The notes beneath the pieces were generated by a model that saw nothing but the letters and a program-made list of their open reading frames with translations, searched no databases and had not been told where the DNA came from. A stretch of DNA of 64,000 bases from Kosakonia oryzae (GTDB taxonomy: Bacteria; Pseudomonadota; Gammaproteobacteria; Enterobacterales; Enterobacteriaceae): the NCBI RefSeq assembly GCF_001658025.2, contig NZ_CP014007.2, forward strand, positions 4,650,001 through 4,714,000, read 5' to 3'. Shown here one piece after another: positions 44,231 to 53,232 of this stretch. Made by a program: the position numbers and the translations under genes. Each line of letters begins with the position of its first letter. Within the stretch, counting starts at the first letter, position 1.

Positions 44231-45235
44231 TTACCACAACCCCGATTTCTTTTTAATCTCATCCCAGCGGAGGTACATATCGCATGACATCATAAAGTCG
44301 TTATGCCATCGCCAGTAGGCATGATAATAGTAGTAGATAAGGCAAGGCGCGTAGCACAATAAAAACCAGACCTCAAACCAGATTTTTATGTCGGACAGCA
44401 TCATCATCAGGCTTAAAAATGTCACCCAGAAAAATTCCACAAGCGATAATAATATCAACCTTTGCCAGAGCGGTTTTGCGTGCAAAGCGCGCAATGGCAG
44501 AGCGGGAGAGAAAAACAAATTAATCTCGTTGAGAAACAGGCGACCAAGAAAAACATAGCGTTTTGTAAAGCATAAAAAGAGCAGGTTAACCGACAAAACG
44601 ACTGCGCAAAGAATACACATGGTAATAATTGACTTCAGTGTGAAATAACTACCATACAAATCAAATTGTGCCTTATCGCGTAAGGGAATGATGGTCAACA
44701 GGCTCAACACCGCACTGGCTACTACGGAAAGCAGTAAATATTGTGACAGATTTTTGTAATGCACCTTTTCAACAACGGATGTCGGCATCTGCTTTAAATA
44801 ACTATGGCGTGCAACAAAGAACAGGGCATAAATGACAGGTGGAATGCTAACGACCAAAGCAATGGCTGCTCCGGCCGGCGCAATCAACATAATAAGCGCC
44901 GCAGAAAATAGCACAAAAATAAAAAAAGACAACGATCCGGCGATAACCGGGCTCGAGAACAACTTCTCTTTCGGGCCGCACACTCTACCTTTGAAGTACG
45001 AGAAATCAATATTCTTGATTACGCACTTGTATGCCCAGTACGCTTTCAGATCAAAGATAACGTTATAAAACACCAGCGCGCAGATGCCGCCGATGAAGCC
45101 GGCATCATGCAATGAAAGAGTGAAATCCGCATTGCGCCAGTAAAAGCCAAGTAGCACCAGGGTTACGATATAGAAAAATAAGATATTTCGTTTATCCTGG
45201 AAGCGGATGAAGGTTAAATAATCTGGAATCATCAT
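44231..45235 (-). CDS. Polytopic inner-membrane protein, last gene of the lipid operon
   Basis: 334 residues from one of two adjacent ATGs at 45235/45232, seven bases after the transacylase stop. About eight hydrophobic segments (for example ILFFYIVTLVLLGFYW, LSFFIFVLFSAALIMLIAP, SIITMCILCAVVLSVNLLFL) and a cytoplasmic C-terminus rich in aromatic and basic residues (YYYYHAYWRWHNDFM). No known family recognised. Being last in the operon and wholly membrane-embedded, it may be a lipid acyltransferase, flippase or export helper, but there is no motif to decide. Tight spacing shows it belongs to the operon. Confidence 0.65.
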   Translation of the reverse strand: MMIPDYLTFIRFQDKRNILFFYIVTLVLLGFYWRNADFTLSLHDAGFIGGICALVFYNVIFDLKAYWAYKCVIKNIDFSYFKGRVCGPKEKLFSSPVIAGSLSFFIFVLFSAALIMLIAPAGAAIALVVSIPPVIYALFFVARHSYLKQMPTSVVEKVHYKNLSQYLLLSVVASAVLSLLTIIPLRDKAQFDLYGSYFTLKSIITMCILCAVVLSVNLLFLCFTKRYVFLGRLFLNEINLFFSPALPLRALHAKPLWQRLILLSLVEFFWVTFLSLMMMLSDIKIWFEVWFLLCYAPCLIYYYYHAYWRWHNDFMMSCDMYLRWDEIKKKSGLW

Positions 45236-45242
45236 TACACCG

Positions 45243-46172
45243 CTACATTGCAATTGCTTTTCGGCAATGGATAACCTGCCCGGCATCAAACCCGGTAAAA
45301 TCCTGCAGCATTTGCCCCAGATACGGTTTATTGCTTATTTCCACAAACTGAACGGGCGGCGTGTGCTGTAAAAAGTGCGACAGAGAATCTCTCCATTTCA
45401 CCGTATGAGTCAGATGCAAGGATAAGTTTTCTTTGATTATGGCGGGATCCGCTTCGGGTTTTGCCGTCACATTCATCAGCACATCATGCTGTGGCGGGAG
45501 GATCGCGACCCCGGCCAGATAATCCCGCATTGGCTGAACGCCTTCAGCCATTAAACGCGTGTGCCATGCGCCACTCACCCCCAGTTTAATCGCCTCGTAG
45601 CCTTCAGCGAGTAGCACTCTGGCGAAATCATTCAGCGCCGATGCCTGCCCGCCAACGACTTGCTGGCGAGGCGTATTATCGCAACTGATGTCCAGCTCAA
45701 TACCTGAACGGCTGATGATGTTACGCAGCGTGTCGTAATCCACGCCTTTTAGCGCCAGCATTGTTCCCTTATTTTTCTCGCTTTGCTGGTGCATCAGGTT
45801 GGCCCTGAACCGTATAAGTTCGAACACGGTTTCCAGCGTGAACGCCCCTGAAGCATATAACGCGCTGTATTCCCCCACGCTATGCCCACAAGATCCGACA
45901 ACAGCTACATCGGCGAAACGTTCGCGCCAGAGGCTATATAACGTGACGTTAATCGCCGTCACGGCAATTTGTTGCACGGTGGTCTGAATCAGCCGATTCA
46001 TCGGCCCTTTCAAACAGAGCCGACGCAGATCCACACCAGCGATATCGCTGGCGCAATCCCAGATGGCTTTAGTGGTCTCATTGGTATCCCACAGATCGCT
46101 GCCCATACCAATAACAGGATTACCCTGACCAGAAAATAACAATACAACCGGTTGTGATAGAGTATTTGTCAT
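45243..46172 (-). CDS. Malonyl-CoA:ACP transacylase (FabD/CylD-like)
   Basis: 309 residues with the acyltransferase fold. The nucleophile Ser98 is in GHSVGEY, Arg123 in RFRANLM binds the malonyl carboxylate, His204 is in SGAWHTRLM, and the oxyanion region is LFSGQGNPVIGMG. All are intact, so it should load malonate onto the operon's own ACP (57087-57368). A dedicated copy, separate from the housekeeping fabD, is a mark of a specialised fatty-acid or polyketide pathway; cylD plays this part in the Streptococcus agalactiae cyl cluster. The ribosome site is AGGTAG. Confidence 0.9.
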   Translation of the reverse strand: MTNTLSQPVVLLFSGQGNPVIGMGSDLWDTNETTKAIWDCASDIAGVDLRRLCLKGPMNRLIQTTVQQIAVTAINVTLYSLWRERFADVAVVGSCGHSVGEYSALYASGAFTLETVFELIRFRANLMHQQSEKNKGTMLALKGVDYDTLRNIISRSGIELDISCDNTPRQQVVGGQASALNDFARVLLAEGYEAIKLGVSGAWHTRLMAEGVQPMRDYLAGVAILPPQHDVLMNVTAKPEADPAIIKENLSLHLTHTVKWRDSLSHFLQHTPPVQFVEISNKPYLGQMLQDFTGFDAGQVIHCRKAIAM

Positions 46173-46185
46173 TATATTGCTACCT

Positions 46186-47574
46186 TTACATATAGTATTT
46201 AAGGCCTAAATAAACACCGAACATATCGCCATATAACGCGAATTCTGAATCAGAACTACCCGTCGACATAAATACGCCGGTATAGCCTTCGAGCCGATCA
46301 TCAATAAAGCTTAGCGGTGTACTGTAGTTAACGCCCAATACTGAACTATGGTCGACAAGGTTAAACACCATATAAGGTTGTAGCGTTGACTGGTTATCCA
46401 TTTGAATACTTGACCAGGCATTAAGATAATGCTTACCCTGAAGCATCTTCTTATTCGCAGCATTATTTATCTCTGAGGCCATCAAATATTTATAAGAGTC
46501 AAGGATATCATCAATGAAGAAAAAACCGGTGCTGCTATTTAATGACTGAATAAAATCAGTCTGTTTACGCCATTCTGCACGGGAATATCCTTCGCTCTGA
46601 TAATAATATTCCAGGCCAAACAAGTTAAAGTTATCCGTCGCATATTGCCCTCCCACGGCCACTTCAACCCCCTCTTTCTCCTCAGCGCTATAAAGGGAGG
46701 AAGGGAACTCAAACTCTTCGACCATTGCTGCATTTTCAGGGGAGAAATGACGCCACTGCTGCTCGGTGTGATAAGCCGCTTCCGCGTTAATCACCAGTTG
46801 CGGCGTCAAGTTATAGCTATCTGATATAGCAACAGAGCGCGTTTCGCCAAGCAGTAAACTCACCGTAGGAAGGTGTTTTTCAAAACGATGATCGGTGTAA
46901 TTCAGCAAATAGTCTTCACGGCTATTGCCTCGCACATTGGCTGACCAGTCGCCAGAAGCGAGATGGCGCTTACCGGCATCGGCTAATTTCGGAACGACTG
47001 AGAACGAGAGCGAATAATCCTGTGTATCCTCAGATAGCTTCACCTGCCACGGCGATTCCTGGAACACTGGCTCCATCAGCGGATCGTTAAGACGCGTGCT
47101 TTTAAACCCGCCGTAGTAGCTATTGCGTAAGTCAGCAGGCGATCGCAGGAAAAAAAGCCCGGATTTTTGGCTGAACTTGCCGGCCTCAAGCTGAACGCTG
47201 TCCGAGACGTTATAAATAACGCTGAGCCTGTCGATCAAAGCGCGTGAATGGCTTCGATCTTCTTCAAAATCACTGTTGGCATGAAACGGGCGGTAAGTAA
47301 GCCCATACAGTGAGAAATTCAGATCCAGCCGATTGTCGATGATTGCACAATCGCCTTTAAGGTTGATGCCGAAATTATTATAAATATTGCTTTTGCTGAA
47401 TGGATTATTGCCACCGATCTGCCAGATCGACGGTTGTTTATTCACATACGATGTCTGCGCATAGAGCACAACATCCGTGTTCTGCGCGACTTCTTCGCCG
47501 GATAAACAATCAGCCCATAGGGCTGTTGGCATGGCAGAAAAAACCAGCGTAATCAACGGGAGGGAATATTTCAT
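46186..47574 (-). CDS. Putative outer-membrane beta-barrel protein of the lipid operon
   Basis: 462 residues. A signal peptide (MKYSLPLITLVFSAMPTALWA) and two early cysteines (DCLSGEE and GDCAIID) are followed by a sequence that alternates polar and hydrophobic residues with many aromatic residues, ending in GDMFGVYLGLKYYM. This fits a mid-size barrel with about 14-18 strands, resembling porin-like DUF families. The start overlaps the LolA-like gene stop by four bases (ATGA), so the carrier and barrel are co-translated. It may receive lipid from the LolA-like protein and place it in the outer leaflet; that role is inference. Confidence 0.7.
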   Translation of the reverse strand: MKYSLPLITLVFSAMPTALWADCLSGEEVAQNTDVVLYAQTSYVNKQPSIWQIGGNNPFSKSNIYNNFGINLKGDCAIIDNRLDLNFSLYGLTYRPFHANSDFEEDRSHSRALIDRLSVIYNVSDSVQLEAGKFSQKSGLFFLRSPADLRNSYYGGFKSTRLNDPLMEPVFQESPWQVKLSEDTQDYSLSFSVVPKLADAGKRHLASGDWSANVRGNSREDYLLNYTDHRFEKHLPTVSLLLGETRSVAISDSYNLTPQLVINAEAAYHTEQQWRHFSPENAAMVEEFEFPSSLYSAEEKEGVEVAVGGQYATDNFNLFGLEYYYQSEGYSRAEWRKQTDFIQSLNSSTGFFFIDDILDSYKYLMASEINNAANKKMLQGKHYLNAWSSIQMDNQSTLQPYMVFNLVDHSSVLGVNYSTPLSFIDDRLEGYTGVFMSTGSSDSEFALYGDMFGVYLGLKYYM

Positions 47575-48359
47575 TTTGCCTCCCGCTGAAGATGTTCGCG
47601 TGTAAAGTGAGATTCAGGTAACGACTCCAGGCGAACATTACTGTAATCCATGACAGAGAAACTTTTCTCATGGCGTACATCCTGCACAATAATTCGCATT
47701 GGTCTCATCTTCCCTAATACCGGTTGATAATTCAGGTACCGAACTTCCTTCAGTAATTTGTTATCAAGAGAGTAATAATCAGCTTTATAAGGCCGATTTT
47801 CGTCGCCAGCTTCAACGTAATAAATAATCTTTGGCCAGGTTGCTTCGGCATAGGTTCGCGTCAGCTCCAGTTTATAGCATTGATTATTGCCACACTTTTC
47901 CATACCCTGCAGCGTCGCCTGATAGGCATATTCAAAGTTAGTCACAATCACGTCACTATTAGATATTTGCCCTATCAATCTTTGCTGGCGAGAAATCGGC
48001 ACTGGTCGCCGTAGACCTGGAGAATAGAACCATAAGTCATACCAGTCGGAAAGCATCACTTTGCCTTTATCACGCGGTGGATAAATAAAGCGAACTAAAG
48101 ATCGGGCATCCGCTTTCATCTCCCCTTCAGGCTTCATAAAACGCATGGAGATATCCAGCACCTGCCTGGTTTCTGGTTTCTCTTCGCCATTTTTATATTC
48201 GCTCACCACAAGCGTATAGCGAAATGGTTTATTGGGCGAACGGATCTCATCCGCACGCCGAATAATATCGATAGCGTTATTATTGCCAGGCGCCGCGAAG
48301 GCACAGGCTGAAAGAAGCCCAAGACAGGCAATTCCTTTGCCAAATAACGTAATTTTCAT
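47571..48359 (-). CDS. LolA-like periplasmic lipid carrier
   Basis: 262 residues from ATG 48359 (MKITLFGKGIACLG). It has either a signal peptide ending AFA or a lipobox (LSAC) that would make it a lipoprotein; the sequence allows both. The mature part belongs to the 'outer membrane lipoprotein-sorting protein' LolA/LolB-fold group: KADARSLVRFIYPPRDKGKVMLSDWYDLWFYSPGLRRPVPISRQQR and YKADYYSLDNKLLKEVRYLNY are typical. Such proteins occur with lipid-export systems (hopanoid, aryl polyene). It starts 13 bases after the permease stop and overlaps the barrel gene. Probable role: carry the pathway's lipid across the periplasm. Confidence 0.8.
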   Translation of the reverse strand: MKITLFGKGIACLGLLSACAFAAPGNNNAIDIIRRADEIRSPNKPFRYTLVVSEYKNGEEKPETRQVLDISMRFMKPEGEMKADARSLVRFIYPPRDKGKVMLSDWYDLWFYSPGLRRPVPISRQQRLIGQISNSDVIVTNFEYAYQATLQGMEKCGNNQCYKLELTRTYAEATWPKIIYYVEAGDENRPYKADYYSLDNKLLKEVRYLNYQPVLGKMRPMRIIVQDVRHEKSFSVMDYSNVRLESLPESHFTREHLQREAK

Positions 48360-48372
48360 ATTACGAGTTTCC

Positions 48373-49677
48373 CTAAGAAAATTTAAAAGCATCCGATATA
48401 TTAAGACGAGAAGCGCGCAACGCCGGTAAAACAGAAGCGGCAGTCGCAGTTAACAGTGGCAGCACCAGTGTAATAAACAGCAAATCATAACTGCTGGTTT
48501 TAATAAAAGCGGTGTAGCCCACAGTTTGCCCGGGGGACGGCGGCATTGCGATACCGTAAAGATTAATCACTGAAGCGATAGCAAAACCAATGCCGAGGCT
48601 TCCAACAGCACCAATGATGCCGACAAAAATCCCTTCCAGTAAAAACAACCGGGTAACGTGAAGAGGTTTTAAACCAATGGCGCGCAGCGTCGTGATCTCC
48701 CTGGTCCGCTCGACGATATTCATGGTCATTGAGTTACCGATCATAAAGATGACGATCAATGCAACGATCAGCTTAATAAAGAAATAGATGCCGGATAATA
48801 AGCTCTCAACCTGCTGATAAAATAACGACGCATCTTTCCACTCTTTCACAATTAGCGGCAGATGGTTTTTCTCGATAAATTTCCTCAGCTTGGCACTGAA
48901 AGCAGCGGTATTATCCTCTTTCAATAAAATTAACACCTTACTTACGCCGTCGGTTTCCATCATGCGCTGCGCGGTTTCCAGCGGCATTTTCAACGCCGTG
49001 TCGTCGTAATCTTTGATGCCGGATGCAAAAATGCCACGGATTTTCAACGACAATGCGCCCTGCCCGCCTCGCGAGTTAACCGTAATAGCATCCAGCCAGT
49101 CATCGTAATTCGCGCCGAGCGTTTGTGCCAACCCGCGACCCAAGGTGATGTGATCGGTTTTTATACGCGATAAATCACTGCCGGAAATAAGTTTGTCAAA
49201 GGATCCCAGTTTTAATGCCGGTAGCGGTTCGACACCCAGGGCGGAAAAATAGCTCGAAGTTTCATTTTCGTAATGAGAAATAACCCCGGTAAATTCCAGC
49301 TGTCCGGCAAGCGTAGAAATATCTGCCGCCAGTTCCGGCTCGCTTAATATCGCCTGCTTTAAAGACGGGTAATCCTCAATCAGACTCTTATTTTTATTGG
49401 AGGTGGCGAAATAATTCTGGTTGTAGATTTGCACATGACCAATATTCGTGCGCACCGTTTGCTCTTTTAAGATCCAGAATGAGTAATCAATAAATCCGCC
49501 ATACAGGAAAATGGCGATGCCCCCCAGAATAATCGCCGACAGGGTCGAAAATGAGCGGCGCTTATGTCGGAAGAGATTCAGAAATGCAAACTTCACGTCC
49601 CGCGCGTGCATTACCGTACACCACAACAGAAAAAGCAAAATCAGCAGCACAATGGCGTTAATAAAGATCATGCTCAT
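48373..49677 (-). CDS. ABC permease of the LolC/LolE/MacB (FtsX) family
   Basis: 434 residues. An extra N-terminal membrane segment (MIFINAIVLLILLFLLWCTVM) precedes the usual MacB/LolE layout: helix 1 (LSAIILGGIAIFLYGGF), a periplasmic domain (~75-290) and three C-terminal helices (IKLIVALIVIFMIGNSMTM, IGAVGSLGIGFAIASV, LPLLTATAASVLPAL). NIVERTREITTLRAIGLKPLHVTRLFLLEG is the family's cytoplasmic coupling loop. It starts directly at the preceding stop (TAAATG). Only one permease gene is present, so a homodimer is likely. Works with the LolD-like ATPase two genes upstream. Confidence 0.9.
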   Translation of the reverse strand: MSMIFINAIVLLILLFLLWCTVMHARDVKFAFLNLFRHKRRSFSTLSAIILGGIAIFLYGGFIDYSFWILKEQTVRTNIGHVQIYNQNYFATSNKNKSLIEDYPSLKQAILSEPELAADISTLAGQLEFTGVISHYENETSSYFSALGVEPLPALKLGSFDKLISGSDLSRIKTDHITLGRGLAQTLGANYDDWLDAITVNSRGGQGALSLKIRGIFASGIKDYDDTALKMPLETAQRMMETDGVSKVLILLKEDNTAAFSAKLRKFIEKNHLPLIVKEWKDASLFYQQVESLLSGIYFFIKLIVALIVIFMIGNSMTMNIVERTREITTLRAIGLKPLHVTRLFLLEGIFVGIIGAVGSLGIGFAIASVINLYGIAMPPSPGQTVGYTAFIKTSSYDLLFITLVLPLLTATAASVLPALRASRLNISDAFKFS

Positions 49678-50334
49678 TTACTCACCCTTCACCAGCGGCA
49701 GCAGCACCTGAGCCACCTCATTCGCATCCCACGCAGGCGCAACGTTGTTATGTAATGCCAGTTCCTTTGCCGCGGCAGCGTCCTGGCGTTTTATTTGCGC
49801 CAGAAGCTGTGTGGCTTGCGGGTATTTTTTGCAGTTATAGAGCGCGAGATAACGCATATGGTGGATTCGTGCAATTTGTGCCGGGTTAAAGAATGTCTTA
49901 TCTTTCAGCATCCATTCGGTATCCTTGATCGTGACCGCACAGCGTCCCATTTCCGGAGCCAGCCAGGCATCGACGCGCGCACGCATATAGCGCACCCGTA
50001 AATCGTCTTCATGGCTGTCAATGGCTTCATCCAGGTAGAAAAAACCGGTTTTGGCATATTCGGACGCATTAATATAGTCGTTCGCCGCTGAGGCGTTTTC
50101 CGCCTGGCGCAGCACACCCCAGGCATAAAAGATTAATGAGACGACATTTTTTGTTTCGCCATACTCTTTGAACAATGCGCTGGTTACGATGGCCAGTTGA
50201 TCGGACTGTGCCGGGAAACCGCTCTGCATGACGCTTTCAACCGCCGGTATGCTGGAAGCGTTGGCCACACCGGCGCAGGTAATGCTGAGCAGGCCTGCGC
50301 AGATAACGCCCCGCCATTTACGCCCTTGAGTCAT
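49678..50334 (-). CDS. Periplasmic helical-repeat protein of the lipid operon
   Basis: 218 residues from ATG 50334 ([14 protein letters not shown]); its start overlaps the ATPase stop by 17 bases. A signal peptide ends near ANA. The mature protein is predicted all-helical with TPR-like stretches (YINASEYAKTGFFYLDEAIDSHEDDLRVRYMRARVDAWL; AQIARIHHMRYLALYN). No enzyme motif. Its place between ATPase and permease genes indicates a partner of the exporter, perhaps a scaffold linking permease, carrier and barrel. This is inference. Confidence 0.65.
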   Translation of the reverse strand: MTQGRKWRGVICAGLLSITCAGVANASSIPAVESVMQSGFPAQSDQLAIVTSALFKEYGETKNVVSLIFYAWGVLRQAENASAANDYINASEYAKTGFFYLDEAIDSHEDDLRVRYMRARVDAWLAPEMGRCAVTIKDTEWMLKDKTFFNPAQIARIHHMRYLALYNCKKYPQATQLLAQIKRQDAAAAKELALHNNVAPAWDANEVAQVLLPLVKGE

Positions 50335-51025
50335 ACACCAATCCTCCATCCTTAATTTCTACCACCCGACGCGCGCGCTCCTTTAACTGCGCGGAATGCG
50401 TGGAGATGATGAATGTGGTTTTCGTCTGCTGATTGATGTGCAGCAGAAGTTCCAGAATGGCCTCGCCGGTCGCCATATCCAGGTTACCGGTCGGTTCGTC
50501 GGCGATAACCACTGCCGGGTCATGCGCCAGGGCTCTGGCAATCGCCACCCGCTGCTGCTGCCCGCCGGAAAGCTGGCCGGGTTTACGGTTGGCAAAACCG
50601 TCCAGGCCCACACGATACAGTAAGTCGCGCGCTCTTTCGTGCGCCTCTTTTTTACCGAAATGACCATTCAGGATCAGCGGATAAAAAACGTTATCGAAAA
50701 CATTCAGAACCGGAATGAGATTAAAAAATTGAAAAATAAATCCCAGATGCTTACCGCGAACCATTGATAACTCTTCTTCGGGTAATACATGGAGTAATTT
50801 ATTCAAAAACATCACCGTTCCGGATGTCGGCTGATCGATACCAGACATGATATTTAGCAATGTACTTTTACCGCTGCCCGAAGGGCCGCATAATGCCAGA
50901 AATTCACCTTTCGCGATTTCCAGATTAATATCCCTCAGCGCGTCGATTTTTCCCTCGCCGGAACCATAGCTCTTCGAAATATGGCTGAGTAATATTGCCG
51001 GTAGTTCTCTGATTTTGTTACTCAT
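50318..51025 (-). CDS. ABC ATPase, LolD/MacB-type
   Basis: 235 residues from ATG 51025 (MSNKIRELP); the frame extends upstream to 51142 without a credible start. Walker [15 protein letters not shown]-loop [10 protein letters not shown], signature [15 protein letters not shown], Walker [13 protein letters not shown] and H-loop [10 protein letters not shown] are complete. The size and the [20 protein letters not shown] tract are typical of LolD/MacB/FtsE. With the permease at 48373 it forms an exporter that extracts lipids or lipoproteins from the inner membrane instead of pumping drugs. Confidence 0.92.
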   Translation of the reverse strand: MSNKIRELPAILLSHISKSYGSGEGKIDALRDINLEIAKGEFLALCGPSGSGKSTLLNIMSGIDQPTSGTVMFLNKLLHVLPEEELSMVRGKHLGFIFQFFNLIPVLNVFDNVFYPLILNGHFGKKEAHERARDLLYRVGLDGFANRKPGQLSGGQQQRVAIARALAHDPAVVIADEPTGNLDMATGEAILELLLHINQQTKTTFIISTHSAQLKERARRVVEIKDGGLVYDSRA

Positions 51026-51035
51026 CGCGATGCCG

Positions 51036-52004
51036 TTACCCTGCAGAATATTCAATATCAAAAAAGTGATAACCAGATAAATTATCCGGAACGACAGTAC
51101 GCATTTTTCTGGCAGCAACAGGATGTTGGCGCAAATATTCAAAGCTCAATGCGGGAGTCAGACAACCACTGTGACCATAAATATCAGCGAGGCGAATAAC
51201 CTTGTGCTGCATGTCTGCCGGAAATGATTTTTCCCGTAAGCCTGCGAACGCCATAATTTCGACATCCTCAGCGTTGAGCTGCGAAATATCGCCATGTCCG
51301 GCCGCCATATAGTGACCACTATTCACTTTCCATGCGCTTTCGTGACGGCTGAAGATAAAACATCCCACGCGTTCAACCGTCAGGTTAACCCCATCAGCTT
51401 GCTGAGCGCTTTTCGCCCCCCGCGCAACGGCAATATCTTCCTCAGAAAATACCATGATCGGGATGGCGCGATAGGCGCAGCAAATCACCACATAATCAAA
51501 AACATCCCAGCTCAGATAATCCTGCGCCATGCTCATCGCCTGAGTGAATGCATATTTCTCCCCGCGCATTTTGCAGGTGGGTTCGGTAATAGAAAATTTC
51601 TTCACCAGATTTTTCGGTAACGTGTCGAGCATCGAAATATGCAATGCGCTGGAAATACTCTCCAGTAGCCCGGCTTCTCCCCACGAATCCGCATAGATAA
51701 ATGCCGTTCGCGACTTGAATAATTTCATCCGTTCTTTCGTAGATAAAGCCTGTAGCGCAGCATCTGCAGTCTGCTCCATCGCATCAAGGTATTTTATATA
51801 CTGCGGGTTACGGATCATCTCACCAGCATAGAGCGAGCCATCGGTACCAAAACGTTTAAGTCCCCACCCCTTCTTCCGGGTAGACTTAAGCCCCAGATTA
51901 TATAAATGCGCTTCCCAGGCATTCAGCCAACTGGGTTGATAGAAATAAAACTTGTCTTCCGGCTCAATAAGAGCAAACGATGATAAGTACATCAAACCTT
52001 CCAT
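51036..52004 (-). CDS. Unrecognised protein, possibly a degenerate ketosynthase-like (thiolase fold)
   Basis: 322 residues. No clear family. Around residues 150-215 the pattern resembles a ketosynthase: a Cys in EPTCKMRGEKYAFTQAMSMAQDYL, then a strand DVFDYVVICCAYRAIPIMVF, which corresponds to the strand after the active-site helix, then a GADGV-like turn and VERVGCFIFSR. The usual HGTGT and KxxxGH motifs are absent. It sits directly behind two ketosynthase genes, where subunit-like partners occur. If the fold is right it has lost its condensing activity and may be a structural or chain-length subunit; otherwise it is a novel enzyme of the pathway. The start MEGLMYLSSF has a second possible ATG four codons in. 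Confidence 0.5.
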   Translation of the reverse strand: MEGLMYLSSFALIEPEDKFYFYQPSWLNAWEAHLYNLGLKSTRKKGWGLKRFGTDGSLYAGEMIRNPQYIKYLDAMEQTADAALQALSTKERMKLFKSRTAFIYADSWGEAGLLESISSALHISMLDTLPKNLVKKFSITEPTCKMRGEKYAFTQAMSMAQDYLSWDVFDYVVICCAYRAIPIMVFSEEDIAVARGAKSAQQADGVNLTVERVGCFIFSRHESAWKVNSGHYMAAGHGDISQLNAEDVEIMAFAGLREKSFPADMQHKVIRLADIYGHSGCLTPALSFEYLRQHPVAARKMRTVVPDNLSGYHFFDIEYSAG

Positions 52005-52013
52005 GGTTATTCA

Positions 52014-53228
52014 TCACGCGGGATTAAGTGCAGACATCACGATCCCAATTACCGAGCCATCCACGCCGACGCCAATTTTCAGCAAATGATTTTTTTCATG
52101 CTCACATACGCCGCGATCAATCAACATAAACGGTGCCATTACATCCAAAATGGCATCATTACTTACCGGAGCAATTAATTCGTGCCGGATTAATGAGTGA
52201 TGGGCAATAATCAAATCGATAATGCCGGAGCCAGTTGCGCAGTAACCGATCTGTCCCTTATATGCCAGCACAGGAATCGCGTGCGAATCAGCAAATATTT
52301 CAATTGCTTTGGCTTCGGCTTTATCGCTGACGGAAGAACCATTGCCATGCGGAATAATGGCGCATAAATCCTGCACATTAACGCCGGCTTTCTCGGTTAC
52401 CGCACGCATGATTTTCAGGACGTTCAGACTCAGCCAGGACGCGTCATTACCTCTGCCCGCGCTAATTTGCGCGTAGGAGGATTGCAGACGCACGCCGCCC
52501 GTGACATCTCTGCCGCGACGGTGGCGCAGGCTCTCCAGAACAATAACGCTGAACCCTTCGGAGAAAAGTACGCATTTGCTGTTTTCACCAAACGGCTGGA
52601 CCACTTCACTGTCCAGCATCGACTGAGAATCAAGGAACCAGATATCCTGGGTTTTAATTTTCGAACAATTAATCACCACAACCAGGTCGATACCGCCCTG
52701 CTCGATCGCCTGGCATCCCAGATGAACGGCCGTCAGTGATGAATTGCTGGTGCAGTTCATATTTGGCGGCAAATACTGCAACTGGTATTTCTGCGCAATG
52801 CTGCACGCTATCGTATCCTGCGACATATTCGATACGTGCAGGCGGGTTAATGAGCGGGTGAGCTTAATATCTTCAATGTCATTGCGATCGTAAAAAGAGT
52901 GATAATCGATGCCATCGACACGCCTGCCCAGCCCGGTCAAATAAACCCGTACGTTATTTCCCGCAAGACAATGTGTTTCCAGTTTGGCCTGCGCAAGCGC
53001 CTCCTCAACCAACTGATACACAATCTCTAATGCACCATCATTAATGTGCTCCAGCCTGGCGACATATTTATTGCCATTAAATCCACACGTTTTTGCCTCG
53101 TCGTCAGAGCGAAACCAGGGTTTCTTTTCGACCCGCTTTCCCTGTCGAAGATGCTCAATAAGCTGAACACTATTCCCGGCAAAGGGTAAATGTGCGCTGT
53201 AACCTGCAATGATGGCAGCATTTTCCAC
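52014..53228 (-). CDS. Beta-ketoacyl synthase, partly degenerate
   Basis: 404 residues starting at GTG 53228, behind AAGGGA. KAS-like: the nucleophile Cys is in NMNCTSNSSLTAVHLG (about residue 157), the first active-site His in IIPHGNGSSVSDKAEA (about 294), but the second His of the KxxxGH motif is Tyr (KGQIGYCATGSG, about 327). Priming-type or altered synthases can lack one His, so it may perform decarboxylation or transfer only. It lies four bases after the fused KS-CLF gene, so both are co-translated. Likely a partner in chain building or initiation of the operon's lipid. Confidence 0.8.
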   Translation of the reverse strand: MENAAIIAGYSAHLPFAGNSVQLIEHLRQGKRVEKKPWFRSDDEAKTCGFNGNKYVARLEHINDGALEIVYQLVEEALAQAKLETHCLAGNNVRVYLTGLGRRVDGIDYHSFYDRNDIEDIKLTRSLTRLHVSNMSQDTIACSIAQKYQLQYLPPNMNCTSNSSLTAVHLGCQAIEQGGIDLVVVINCSKIKTQDIWFLDSQSMLDSEVVQPFGENSKCVLFSEGFSVIVLESLRHRRGRDVTGGVRLQSSYAQISAGRGNDASWLSLNVLKIMRAVTEKAGVNVQDLCAIIPHGNGSSVSDKAEAKAIEIFADSHAIPVLAYKGQIGYCATGSGIIDLIIAHHSLIRHELIAPVSNDAILDVMAPFMLIDRGVCEHEKNHLLKIGVGVDGSVIGIVMSALNPA

Positions 53229-53232
53229 TGTA

